Shown piece after piece: positions 7,580 to 15,511 of a stretch of 22,389 bases of DNA (the stretch's first letter is position 1; each line of letters starts with the position of its first letter). A program made the translations under genes and the position numbers. Source of the stretch: JBFHRB01 sp041591915 (GTDB lineage Bacteria; Actinomycetota; Nitriliruptoria; Nitriliruptorales; Nitriliruptoraceae). The notes under the pieces are model-generated. The model had not been told where the DNA came from and searched no databases. It saw nothing but the letters and a program-made list of their open reading frames with translations. The DNA is taken from NCBI GenBank assembly GCA_041591915.1, contig JBFHRB010000017.1:1-22389 (forward strand). Direction: 5' to 3'.

Positions 7580-8989
7580 GTGTCAGCCGGGGAAGCCCCG
7601 ATCCGGACCGCACCGAGGACGTTGCGGTCCGACCTCGCGCGGGTGAAGCGGAGCATCGTCGATGCCGTCCGCCCCAGCCGGCTGGCACACCGCACGAAGC
7701 TGCGCCTGGCCACCTTCACCACGGGGCGGCGGATGGTCGTCATCGCGATCGCGACCTTCGTCCCCGTCGTGCTGTTGTCCTTCGTCCTCTTCGCCGCGCT
7801 CACCCGCACGGCCGCGACGAGCGCCGACGTGCGGGACCAGGTCGAGTCGCTCGTCGGCCCGGTCCTGACCACGTCGAACGAGATCGCCGAGGCGGCGGTG
7901 CTGCTCGATCGCTACTTCGCGAGTGGCGCCGAGCACGACCGCTCCGCGTTCCTCGCGCACACCCAGCGGGTCGACGCCGGCTTCGAGCAGCTGCGGCTCG
8001 CGGACCTCGCCCCGGTGAACCTCCAGCGCATCGACGCGGCCCAGGCCTCGTGGGACTTCGTCCACGGGACGGTCGCGGAGGACGGGTTCGTCGTACCGAG
8101 CGAGCCGGAGGCGCGCACCGGGCTGCTCGCGACCTTCAACGCGACGCTCGTCGGTGTCCGCAGGGACCTGTCCGGTGTGGCGAGCAGCGCGACCTCGGAG
8201 ATCGTCAGCCTCGCCGACTCGACGGGTGGCACGGCGCGCAGCATGCGCCTGATCCTCTTCGTCGGGATCCCCGCCATCGCGTTGCTGGGCGCCTACCTGT
8301 TCGCCTGGCTGGTGCGCGATCTCCGCGCCGCACGCGAGGAGCTGGTCGCCGGTGCCGAGAGGTTGCGGGGAGGCGATCTCTCCGTGCGCATCTCCGAGCA
8401 GGTGCACGGTGACCTGGCCCCGGTGGCCGCCGCGTTCAACGCGATGGCCGAGCGCATCGAGGCGCAGAACGCGGAGCTCGGGACCCTGGCCAACCACGAC
8501 CCGCTCACGGGTGTGATGAATCGCCGGGCGTTCGAGGCCGAGCTCACCGCCGAGCTCGAGCGGTGCCTGCGGTACGGGCAGCGAGCGGCGCTGCTCATCC
8601 TCGACGTGGACCACTTCAAGCGCGTCAACGACACGTTCGGGCACCCGGCCGGGGACGCGGTCCTCAAGAACGTGTCGGACGAGATCGTCGCCGCCGTCCG
8701 GGGCGTCGATCGCGTCGCACGCTGGGGTGGCGAGGAGTTCGCCATCCTGCTGCCACAGGCAGAGGTCCCGGCGGCGACCCGGGTCGCCCAGCGCATCAAC
8801 ATGAGCATCGCCCAGCGGACCATGCTCGTGGACGGCCAACGCCTCAACGTGACGGTCAGCATCGGCGTCGCGGTCGCGGACCCCGAGTCGCCGGACCTCC
8901 GCCCGGCGCGGCTCGTCGGCGAGGCCGACCGGGCCCTGTACGCCGCGAAGGAATCGGGGCGCAACCGCGTGGTGCTGGCGAGCGCCTGA
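7580..8989 (+). CDS. Membrane HAMP-GGDEF diguanylate cyclase
   Basis: This 469-residue membrane signalling protein makes cyclic di-GMP from two GTP. A basic N-terminal tail precedes TM1 (about 52-74). An extracytoplasmic helical sensor region spans about 75-221. TM2 is at about 222-244, followed by a HAMP linker (245-293) and the GGDEF domain, which begins LANHDPLTGVMNRRAF. The active-site motif is GGEEF (383-387), preceded by RGVD (374-377), an intact RxxD inhibitory site exactly five residues upstream. Both features predict an active, product-inhibited enzyme. The GTG at 7580 is supported by a perfect AGGAGG at 7567-7572. With the EAL protein at 4.3-5.1 kb it makes a c-di-GMP synthesis/degradation pair in the window, but the two are on opposite strands and are not an operon. 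Confidence 0.95.
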   Translation: MSAGEAPIRTAPRTLRSDLARVKRSIVDAVRPSRLAHRTKLRLATFTTGRRMVVIAIATFVPVVLLSFVLFAALTRTAATSADVRDQVESLVGPVLTTSNEIAEAAVLLDRYFASGAEHDRSAFLAHTQRVDAGFEQLRLADLAPVNLQRIDAAQASWDFVHGTVAEDGFVVPSEPEARTGLLATFNATLVGVRRDLSGVASSATSEIVSLADSTGGTARSMRLILFVGIPAIALLGAYLFAWLVRDLRAAREELVAGAERLRGGDLSVRISEQVHGDLAPVAAAFNAMAERIEAQNAELGTLANHDPLTGVMNRRAFEAELTAELERCLRYGQRAALLILDVDHFKRVNDTFGHPAGDAVLKNVSDEIVAAVRGVDRVARWGGEEFAILLPQAEVPAATRVAQRINMSIAQRTMLVDGQRLNVTVSIGVAVADPESPDLRPARLVGEADRALYAAKESGRNRVVLASA

Positions 8990-9029
8990 CGCCGAGGCAT
9001 CCGTCGCCGGGTCTCTACCCTTCCGGGCC

Positions 9030-9806
9030 ATGCCCGTCCTCGTCACCGCCGCCCAGACCCCGCTCGGGGGCGCCGTCGTCGAGCGCCTGCTCGGCTTCGG
9101 CGGGCAGGTCCGGGCCTTCGTGACCGGGGATGGCCCGGTCGAGCGGCTCCGGGCGCGCGGCGCGATCATCGCGACCGGGGACCTCGACGACGAGGGCCAC
9201 CTCGAGGCGGCGATGGAGCAGGTCCACACGGTCGTCCACCTCGGCGGCGGCATCCTGAGCCCGAGCGCCGACCGGATCGTCGTCGACGGCGCCACCGTCG
9301 TCACGGCCGCCATCGGCGCCGAGGTGCAGCGCCTGATCCTGCTCTCCGTCGCCGGCGCATCGCCGACCAGCGAAGAGCCCTACCGGCGTGCCAAGGGCGA
9401 GGTGGAGGACCTCGTGGCGGCTGCGCCGATCCCATCCGTCGCGCTGCGCTGCTCGCTGATCGACACGCCCGGGATGCGCGACGTCGTCGCCGGCGCCCAC
9501 CTGCCGGATGTGGCCTGGCAGAACCGAGTACGTCCCCTGAGCGTCGAGCTCGCCGCGGAGGTGATCTCGTTCCTCGACGAGGTCCGGTCGGAGGCGCACG
9601 AGGGCCACGTCGTCCTCCGTTGCGAAGGGGCGCGCGAGCGAACCCTGGGCGAGTACCGCGATCAGGTCGCCGGCGGCAGCCTCGTGGGTCGCACCTACCG
9701 GCCGGCGGGCGCCCACCCGCTGGTCGCCGACGCCCTCGCGGGGCCCTGGCTGCCCGCCCCGTCGTGGCCGGATGCGGTCGAGCTGGCGGGCGCCACGCGC
9801 CGTTGA
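9030..9806 (+). CDS. Atypical SDR / NmrA-like NAD(P)-binding protein
   Basis: This 258-residue protein has the extended/atypical SDR (NmrA-type) layout: beta1 MPVLVTAAQTPLGGAVVERLL, an acidic-loop segment GDLDDEGHLEAAMEQVHTVVHLGG, a strand RLILLSVAGA and a Y-x3-K motif, YRRAK (118-122). The usual nucleotide-binding TGATGxxG is degenerate (TAAQTPLG, residues 6-13) and keeps only the last glycine. Cofactor binding may therefore be altered or lost, and I infer only a fold-level assignment. Substrate and pathway are unknown. It begins 40 bp after the diguanylate cyclase stop on the same strand and may share its transcript. No strong Shine-Dalgarno sequence precedes the ATG. Confidence 0.8.
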   Translation: MPVLVTAAQTPLGGAVVERLLGFGGQVRAFVTGDGPVERLRARGAIIATGDLDDEGHLEAAMEQVHTVVHLGGGILSPSADRIVVDGATVVTAAIGAEVQRLILLSVAGASPTSEEPYRRAKGEVEDLVAAAPIPSVALRCSLIDTPGMRDVVAGAHLPDVAWQNRVRPLSVELAAEVISFLDEVRSEAHEGHVVLRCEGARERTLGEYRDQVAGGSLVGRTYRPAGAHPLVADALAGPWLPAPSWPDAVELAGATRR

Positions 9807-10135
9807 GTGGGACGCCGGCCCCGTAGCGGCGGGTGAGCCCCATCGGGACGGATCGGGGTGTGCGCTCTGCGCGACGCGGTGTTCGCACAAGCGGTTGCAG
9901 GGGCTACCGACCGTGAGCGGCAGCCGCGGTCAACCCGCCTCCTCGTAACGGCGCGTAGCCCTGGCCGCACATCCTGCAAGCGTTTTCGCCCGGGCCCTCA
10001 AGGTCACCGCCCGTCCAGCCGAGGCTACTTCTAGTTCGCAAGGACTAGTGAGAAGAGAGCGTGTCAACGGCCGACCGGCCGCCATAGCGGGAACTACGGC
10101 GGACGGACCGGCAAAGACGATCTGCGGGGATCGAC
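9807..10135. other. 329-bp non-coding leader before the CWB2 metalloprotease gene
   Basis: No reading frame here looks coding. Visible structures are a weak CGCCG/CGGCG hairpin (9813-9831) just after the preceding stop, and small GC dyads around 9906-9931. Near 10021-10050 the composition becomes less GC-rich and contains an inverted repeat, listed separately. I looked for the hallmarks of the c-di-AMP (ydaO) riboswitch that precedes many actinobacterial cell-wall genes and did not find them. It probably holds the promoter and 5' leader of the secreted protein. Confidence 0.5.
10031..10048. promoter_or_regulatory. CTAGT/ACTAG inverted repeat upstream of the CWB2 gene
   Basis: CTAGT (10031-10035) and ACTAG (10044-10048) are perfect 5-bp arms separated by eight bases, 88-105 bp upstream of the start. 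CTAG is rare in such GC-rich DNA. It could be an operator or part of a promoter. Confidence 0.3.
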
Positions 10136-12826
10136 GTGATGGTTTCGATGCGGGTGCGCGTGCTGGGTGTCTTCCTGGCCGCACTGATCGCGGGGGCTCT
10201 GGTCCCCGCTCCGGCCGAGGCCGCGCTGGCCTGCGAGGGGCTGCTGCGGACCGTGCTCAGCGACGGCTTCGAGCTGTGCACGCACGGCGACGACAGCCAC
10301 CTGGCCGCCGACAACGGCGGCGTGGGTGGCGACGAGCCCGGCGCCCCGGTCCCGGCGGCCTCCGCCCAGTGCTTCGGCGACGGGACGGACGGCGTGCGCG
10401 TCGAGGTCTTCTACGTCTACGGCCAGAGTGCTGGCAGCCGCTTCGTCGACCTCGAGGCTGACATCCGTCGCTGGACGGCCCAGGCCGAGTGGACGATCGC
10501 TGCGTCGGCGGAGGCGAAGGGCGGTCGCCGACACCTGCGGTTCGCGACAGAGCGCGCGAGCTCCGGCTGCCGGCCGGTCGTGCGTCCGATCTCGGTCTCG
10601 AGCGCGGCCATCGGCGACTTCGCCGAGATGGTCGACGCGCTCCGCGCCAAGGGCCTCGACCGCAACGACCGCAAGTACCTGCTGTTCGCCGACGACGACA
10701 CCTACTGCGGGCTGGGATCCGCGCCCGACGACGACCGCGCCGGCGACGGCAACCTGGCGAACCGCCAGGCGGGCTACGCCCGGGTGGACCGCCCCTGCTG
10801 GACCAACGGCGACCAGGGCTTCTACTCGGTCGCCGCCCACGAGATCGTCCACACCCTCGGTGCGGTCCAGACCTCCGCACCCCACGCCACCACCAACCGC
10901 CACTGCTCCGACGAGTACGACCTCATGTGCTACGTCGATGGCGCGGTCGACCTCACCTACCCCTGCGTCGACAAGGACCGCGGCACGGCCGGTCGCGGCG
11001 ACAAGAACGACCGCCTCCTCGACTGCGGCGGTGACGACTACTTCAACCCGGCGCCAGCCGCGGGTTCCTACCTCGCGACGCACTGGAACACGGCCTCGAG
11101 CCTCTTCCTGTCGCCCCTCGCCTCCACCGGCGCCGGCTACCCGGGCGCCCCCTCGACGACCGACGACCCGCGGGGCCGGACCAAGGTCTGGCCCCAGGGT
11201 GACCTGGGCGGCCCGCACCGCCCGACGGTCCCCGGCGGCTTCGGTTGGGAGGTCTGCGACCTGCCGATCGACGTGGTGGTCGACACCGCGGTGGTCTCGG
11301 GCGCCGACCTCCCGACCGAGGTCCGCAGCGCGGCACAGCGAATCAACGCCGCGATCGGCACGACCGCCCTGAAGGTCCGCACGAGCTCGGTCGCGCAGCG
11401 TGAGCCCGCTGCCGGTGAGCTGATCGTCCGCTGGGGCCGCGCCGCCGACGTGACCCACGTCGACGTCCGCGTGAAGGACGCGCGCATCCGCGGCGCGGTC
11501 GTCACCCTCGATCGCGACCTCGTCCCGGCGGGCCCGACCCGCACGCTCGTCCTGCAGGCGATCGTGCAGGCACTCGGCGTCGGCCGCGCCGGCGCCGAGG
11601 GGACGCTGATGGCGCCCGTCGCGGTGGCCTCGCCGAACACGACGACCGCGTTCGCTGCCCTCAGGCACCTGTACAAGCAGTCCTGCTCGGTCGACCCGCG
11701 GCTGGACGACACCGCCGGTGGCGACGACAGCCAGCGTCGGCTCGACGGCCTCCGCCGCTCGCTCGACCTGGCCCGGACGTCGCGCTCGCTCGTCGAGGCC
11801 GGTGTGGCCGTCTCGACCTGGCTGCGCGACGAGCGCGGTCGCGGCTGGGCCGACACCGCGGTCATCTGCCGCGACGACGTCTTCGCCGACTGCCTCGCCG
11901 GCACCGCACTGGCTGGCCGCCAGGGCGTCCTCATGCTCGTCCCCGGCGGCTCCAACGGCTCCCTGCCGACCTCGGTCGGCGACGAGCTCGACCGTGCGCT
12001 CGGCTCCTTCGCGGACGTGGTCATCCTCGGCGGTGCCGCCGCCGTGTCCGAGCGCATCGAGAGCCAGCTGCAGACCCGCCTCGGCGGCCGCGTCGTCCGC
12101 CGGATCGCCGGGCCCGACCGCTACGCGACGGCTGCCGCCATCGCCGCCGAGGTCGCGACCTCCACGACCGGCCAGGTGCTCGTCGCGCGCGGCGACAACC
12201 CCGCCGACGCGGTCGCCGCCGGCGCCTTCGCTGCCGACCGCGGGGTGCCGATCGTGCTGACCGGTACCCACAGCCTCCCGGGCGTCACCGCCGAGCGCCT
12301 GCGCGCCATCGCGCCGGACCGCCTCAGCGTCCTCGGTGGCACCGCCGCCGTCTCCGACGCCGTGGTCGACCAGCTCGAGGCCCACGGCACCGTCGCGCGG
12401 ATCGCCGGCCGGACCCGCACCGAGACCACGGTGGCGGTCGCCAAGCAGCTCTGGCAGCGCACCACGGTCGGCACCCGCGGCGCCTTCATCGGACTCAATG
12501 GCTGGCACGCCGAGTCCTGGGGCCTGGCCGTCCTGGCCGCCCCCGTCGGCGCCTACCTCGACGCGCCCGTGCTGTTCACCAACGAGCAGGGGCTGCCCAG
12601 CGCCGCGCCGGCCGGTGCCTACCCGGGCGACGTCCGCGAGTACCTGCGCGGCGTGGAGCTGACGAACTCGCCGGAGCTGACCACCGTCTTCGTCGGCGGT
12701 TCCCGCTGGGCGGGCGCGAGCGCCCCGGCCCAGTTCCACATCAACGCCGTGCCGGGCTTCGACGGCAACGTCGAGAAGGGCTCCGTCAGCTCGACGGGTT
12801 CGTCGGGGACGCTGCTCGGCCTCTGA
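10136..12826 (+). CDS. Secreted metzincin-like metalloprotease with pseudo-matrixin domain and three CWB2 cell-wall-binding repeats
   Basis: This 896-residue protein has a Sec signal peptide with predicted cleavage after AEA at 27-29. Residues about 75-328 resemble an actinobacterial metzincin-type family, with HEIVH (235-239), G242, a downstream H250 and a Met-turn-like DLMCY (262-266). This domain looks catalytically competent. Residues about 373-515 have a matrixin-like pattern ending LVLQAIVQALGVGR and TLMAP, where the expected HExxHxxGxxH has become Q474-A-I-V-Q478 ... R484, so this copy should not bind zinc. Residues about 557-875 hold three CWB2 repeats (boundaries near RIAGPDRYATA 656 and RIAGRTRTE 755), which anchor proteins to cell-wall polymers. 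GTG 10136 or ATG 10139 follow GGGGA at 10126-10130. The 3' end overlaps the convergent transporter by 41 bp. Confidence 0.88.
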   Translation: MMVSMRVRVLGVFLAALIAGALVPAPAEAALACEGLLRTVLSDGFELCTHGDDSHLAADNGGVGGDEPGAPVPAASAQCFGDGTDGVRVEVFYVYGQSAGSRFVDLEADIRRWTAQAEWTIAASAEAKGGRRHLRFATERASSGCRPVVRPISVSSAAIGDFAEMVDALRAKGLDRNDRKYLLFADDDTYCGLGSAPDDDRAGDGNLANRQAGYARVDRPCWTNGDQGFYSVAAHEIVHTLGAVQTSAPHATTNRHCSDEYDLMCYVDGAVDLTYPCVDKDRGTAGRGDKNDRLLDCGGDDYFNPAPAAGSYLATHWNTASSLFLSPLASTGAGYPGAPSTTDDPRGRTKVWPQGDLGGPHRPTVPGGFGWEVCDLPIDVVVDTAVVSGADLPTEVRSAAQRINAAIGTTALKVRTSSVAQREPAAGELIVRWGRAADVTHVDVRVKDARIRGAVVTLDRDLVPAGPTRTLVLQAIVQALGVGRAGAEGTLMAPVAVASPNTTTAFAALRHLYKQSCSVDPRLDDTAGGDDSQRRLDGLRRSLDLARTSRSLVEAGVAVSTWLRDERGRGWADTAVICRDDVFADCLAGTALAGRQGVLMLVPGGSNGSLPTSVGDELDRALGSFADVVILGGAAAVSERIESQLQTRLGGRVVRRIAGPDRYATAAAIAAEVATSTTGQVLVARGDNPADAVAAGAFAADRGVPIVLTGTHSLPGVTAERLRAIAPDRLSVLGGTAAVSDAVVDQLEAHGTVARIAGRTRTETTVAVAKQLWQRTTVGTRGAFIGLNGWHAESWGLAVLAAPVGAYLDAPVLFTNEQGLPSAAPAGAYPGDVREYLRGVELTNSPELTTVFVGGSRWAGASAPAQFHINAVPGFDGNVEKGSVSSTGSSGTLLGL

Positions 12827-13625
12827 CCTCCCGTCGGATCCGCTGCACGAACAGCAGTGCCACCAGCAGCATCAGGCCACCGAACAGCCGAGCGAGGACG
12901 TCTGGCTCCAGGGCGAGGGCCATCGATGCCCCGATGACCCCGCCGGTCAGGCTGCCGGCACCCAGACGGGCACCGAGCCTCCAGTCGGTGTAGCCGTGGC
13001 GGCTGTGGCTCCAGGCCCCGACGACCGCCGTCGGCACGATGACCGCGAGCGACGTGCCCTCGGCCACCTGCTGGCCGTAGCCGAAGGCCAGGACCATCAG
13101 CGGGACCATGACGACGCCGCCCCCCACACCGAGCGAGGACGAGACGACGCCTGCGGCGAGTCCGCCAAGCACATGGAGGACGACCACGCCGGCCGTGAAC
13201 GCCGGGACGGTGTCACCGGCGACGGACGCCTCCCCGCCGGCGCCGAGGAGCACGAACCGCAGTGCGAGCAGGAGGAGCACGCCGGCGAAGACCTGCTTGA
13301 GCTGCCGCTCGGGGAGGCGGTGCGCGAGCCCGGCCCCGAGGCGTGCGCCGACGACGGCCCCGCCGACGAGTGCCGCGGCGCCGACGAAGGCCACGTGGTC
13401 GGCGAGTGCGAACCGAACGGCCCCGCTGGTCGCCGCGAACACCACGCCGACGAGCGAGGTGGCATGGGCGACGTGCTGCGGCTTCGACAGCGCGAGGACC
13501 AGCAGGGGCACGAGGAGGATCCCGCCACCGACCCCGAAGAGGCCCGCCACGACCCCGGCGACGGCCCCGCCGACGACGTGGACCCACCAGGCATCCGGGA
13601 GGGGGCTGCGTGCGGGTTCGTGCAC
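12786..13625 (-). CDS. TauE/SafE (sulfite exporter) family membrane transporter
   Basis: This 279-residue integral membrane protein has about eight hydrophobic segments. The family's duplicated architecture is plain: GLFGVGGGILLVPLLVL (28-44) in the first half recurs as SSLGVGGGVVMVPLMVL (163-179) in the second. Members export sulfite, sulfonates or other organic anions; substrate specificity cannot be predicted from this sequence. The start is GTG at 13623-13625 with a GGGGAG sequence eight bases upstream on the minus strand. It is divergent from the enoyl-CoA hydratase gene. Its 3' end overlaps the CWB2 protein gene by 41 bp, so the two converge without room for a separate terminator. Confidence 0.92.
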   Translation of the reverse strand: MHEPARSPLPDAWWVHVVGGAVAGVVAGLFGVGGGILLVPLLVLALSKPQHVAHATSLVGVVFAATSGAVRFALADHVAFVGAAALVGGAVVGARLGAGLAHRLPERQLKQVFAGVLLLLALRFVLLGAGGEASVAGDTVPAFTAGVVVLHVLGGLAAGVVSSSLGVGGGVVMVPLMVLAFGYGQQVAEGTSLAVIVPTAVVGAWSHSRHGYTDWRLGARLGAGSLTGGVIGASMALALEPDVLARLFGGLMLLVALLFVQRIRREVRGRAASPTNPSS

Positions 13626-13639
13626 GAGACTGGCTCCCC

Positions 13640-13645
13640 TAGACT
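13640..13645 (+). promoter_or_regulatory. Possible -10 element (TAGACT) upstream of the enoyl-CoA hydratase operon
   Basis: TAGACT fits the actinobacterial TANNNT -10 pattern and lies in the 129-bp divergent gap, 110 bp before the TTG start. The -35 position at 17-bp spacing reads TTCGTG, which is poor. It is offered as a weak candidate only. Confidence 0.25.
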
Positions 13646-13754
13646 CGCCGGGTACCGCCGACGACGCGCCGCGAGGCTAGCGGCGCCCCGGTCGCCGCCA
13701 CCGGCGACACCTCGCTTCCTCCACCCCCGCCACCTCCACGACCAGGAGCCTCCG

Positions 13755-14537
13755 TTGGGCGAGTTCGTCAACCTCGAGATCGACGAGGACACGCGTGTCG
13801 GCACCATCCGACTCGCGCGTCCTCCGATGAACGCCCTGTCGCGCCAGGTCTGGGAGGAGATCGAGCAGGCCGCCCTCGAGGCGACCCGCAGCGACGACGT
13901 CGGTGCCATCGTGGTCTGGGGTGGGCCCAAGGTCTTCGCGGCTGGCGCGGACATCAAGGAGTTCCCGACCTGGACCTACCAGGACGTCAAGAACGTCGGG
14001 ATGCTCCTGCAGCGCTCCCTCGACACGCTCGCCCGCAGCCCGAAGATCTCGATCGCGGCGGTGAACGGCTACGCCCTCGGTGGTGGCTGTGAACTCGCGA
14101 TCGCGTGCGACTTCCGGTTCATCGCCGACAACGCGAAGCTCGGCCAGCCGGAGATCCTCCTCGGCCTCATCCCGGGTGCCGGTGGCACGCAGCGGCTCAC
14201 CCGCCTCGTCGGCCTCAGCCGGGCCAAGGAGCTGGTCTTCACCGGCCGCATGGTGGATGCGAACGAGGCTCCGCAGATCGGGCTCGCCGACGCGGTCTTC
14301 CCGGCCGACGACGTCTACGAGCAGGCGTGCAAGGTCGCGGCGCGCTACGCCGCCGGCCCGTACGCCCTCCGCCTCGCCAAGCAGGCGATCGAGGACGGCA
14401 TCGAGGGCACGCTCGACCACGGCCTCCGCCTGGAGCGGACGCTGTTCGCCGAGTGCTTCGCCACGGACGATGCTCGCATAGGCATCGACTCCTTCATCGA
14501 GAACGGCCCCGGCAAGGCCGAGTTCACGGGCAAGTAG
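13755..14537 (+). CDS. Enoyl-CoA hydratase/isomerase (crotonase family)
   Basis: This 260-residue cytoplasmic enzyme has the usual crotonase length and would hydrate trans-2-enoyl-CoA to 3-hydroxyacyl-CoA. The first oxyanion-hole block is FAAGADIKEF (61-70), and the second is NGYALGGGCELA (104-115). Both catalytic glutamates of true hydratases are present: E113 in GGCE and E133 in GQPEI, followed by GLIPGAGGTQRL. The start is TTG at 13755, supported by AGGAG at 13744-13748 with six-base spacing. No ATG or GTG in frame gives a sensible N-terminus, and the long upstream frame is antisense to the transporter. It is followed after 24 bp by the methyltransferase gene on the same strand, so an operon of three genes is likely. 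Confidence 0.94.
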   Translation: MGEFVNLEIDEDTRVGTIRLARPPMNALSRQVWEEIEQAALEATRSDDVGAIVVWGGPKVFAAGADIKEFPTWTYQDVKNVGMLLQRSLDTLARSPKISIAAVNGYALGGGCELAIACDFRFIADNAKLGQPEILLGLIPGAGGTQRLTRLVGLSRAKELVFTGRMVDANEAPQIGLADAVFPADDVYEQACKVAARYAAGPYALRLAKQAIEDGIEGTLDHGLRLERTLFAECFATDDARIGIDSFIENGPGKAEFTGK

Positions 14538-14561
14538 CCCGGCACGTCAGGATCCACGCAC

Positions 14562-15509
14562 ATGAGCGCAGCAGCACCCCTGTCCACCGACGAGATGGAC
14601 ATCAAGGCGAAGCAGGCGGCCTACCACGACTGGGAGGCCAAGAGCTACGACCAGAAGTTCTCGATCAGCTACGACGAGCGGTGCGTCGACTACGCGCGCG
14701 ATCGCTTCCGCAAGGTCGTCCCGCTGACCGCCGAACGCCCGGAGAAGACCCTCGAGATCGGCGCGGGCACCGGCTTCTTCACGATCAACCTCGCGAAGGC
14801 GGGGCTGCTCGGCAAGGAGCTCCACTGCTCCGACATCTCCGAGGGGATGCTCGAGGTCTGCGAGCGCAACGCGCGCGAGCACGGCCTCGAGGTCATCGCG
14901 CGCCAGGGCGATGCCGAGGCACTGCCCTACGCCGACAACGAGTTCGACCTCGTCATCGGCCACGCGTTCCTGCACCACCTCCCCGAGCCCGAGAAGGCCA
15001 TCGGTGAGATGTTCCGGGTGCTCAAGCCCGGCGGCCGGCTGGTCGTCGCCGGTGAGCCCACGTACTGGGGCGACCGGCTCGCCGGCTATGCCAAGAAGGC
15101 CGCGTACCTGGGCTTCCTCGGGGTGACGAGCGTCCCGGGCCTGAAGAAGTACCGCCGCCCGCCCGCGGGGGAGCGGTACACGGACGTCGACGCCGCGATG
15201 GCCGCGCTCGAGCACGAGGTCGACCTCTGGGAGTTCAAGCCGGGCGACGTCGCCCAGATGGCGCGCAACGTCGGCTTCGACGAGGTCGAGGTCGTCACGG
15301 AGGAGCTCGTCAGCAACTGGACCGGCTGGATGTTCCGCACGGTCGAGGCCATGACCAAGCCCGGCACCTTCGGTCTGCGGTGGGCGATGGCCGGGTTCCG
15401 CACCTACGTCACGCTGAACTGGCTCGACGAGCACGTCTGGACGAAGGTCGTGCCGGACCGGTTCTTCTACAACCTCATCCTGCACGCCGTGAAGGCGGAA
15501 GACGCCTGA
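14562..15509 (+). CDS. Class I SAM-dependent methyltransferase
   Basis: This 315-residue protein has the Methyltransf_11 domain in its first half: motif I LEIGAGTGFF (64-73), acidic D91 at the end of beta2 (CSDIS), GDAEALPY (117-123), FDLVIGHAFLHHL (128-140) and LKPGGRLVV (154-162). The C-terminal half (about 170-315) is longer than the minimal fold and contains tryptophan- and phenylalanine-rich segments (NWTGWMFRTVE, FFYNLIL), perhaps for a lipid or polyketide-like substrate. The methyl acceptor is unknown. The ATG at 14562 follows AGGA at 14549-14552. It is 24 bp after the enoyl-CoA hydratase and two bases before the acyltransferase start, indicating translational coupling and a joint role with the latter. 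Confidence 0.92.
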   Translation: MSAAAPLSTDEMDIKAKQAAYHDWEAKSYDQKFSISYDERCVDYARDRFRKVVPLTAERPEKTLEIGAGTGFFTINLAKAGLLGKELHCSDISEGMLEVCERNAREHGLEVIARQGDAEALPYADNEFDLVIGHAFLHHLPEPEKAIGEMFRVLKPGGRLVVAGEPTYWGDRLAGYAKKAAYLGFLGVTSVPGLKKYRRPPAGERYTDVDAAMAALEHEVDLWEFKPGDVAQMARNVGFDEVEVVTEELVSNWTGWMFRTVEAMTKPGTFGLRWAMAGFRTYVTLNWLDEHVWTKVVPDRFFYNLILHAVKAEDA

Positions 15510-15511
15510 GC

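Noticed and set aside
4306..7872. 1188-residue minus-strand reading frame spanning the mutase gene
   Set aside because: Only its last 263-275 residues are the real EAL protein. The rest is antisense to the well-conserved mutase and DUF1801 genes and has the Arg/Gly/Val/His-rich composition of GC-rich shadow frames.
9807..10135. c-di-AMP (ydaO) riboswitch upstream of the cell-wall protein
   Set aside because: The conserved GGGGAACCC-like and GGGTGAA-like elements are not present; only unrelated small dyads were found.
10094..12739. 881-residue minus-strand frame opposite the CWB2 protein
   Set aside because: No recognisable domain, shadow-type composition, and the plus-strand protein has a signal peptide and clear domains.
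13691..13708. GTCGCC/GGCGAC hairpin upstream of the enoyl-CoA hydratase gene
   Set aside because: A 6-bp GC stem is expected by chance in sequence of this composition, and nothing else supports a regulatory role.
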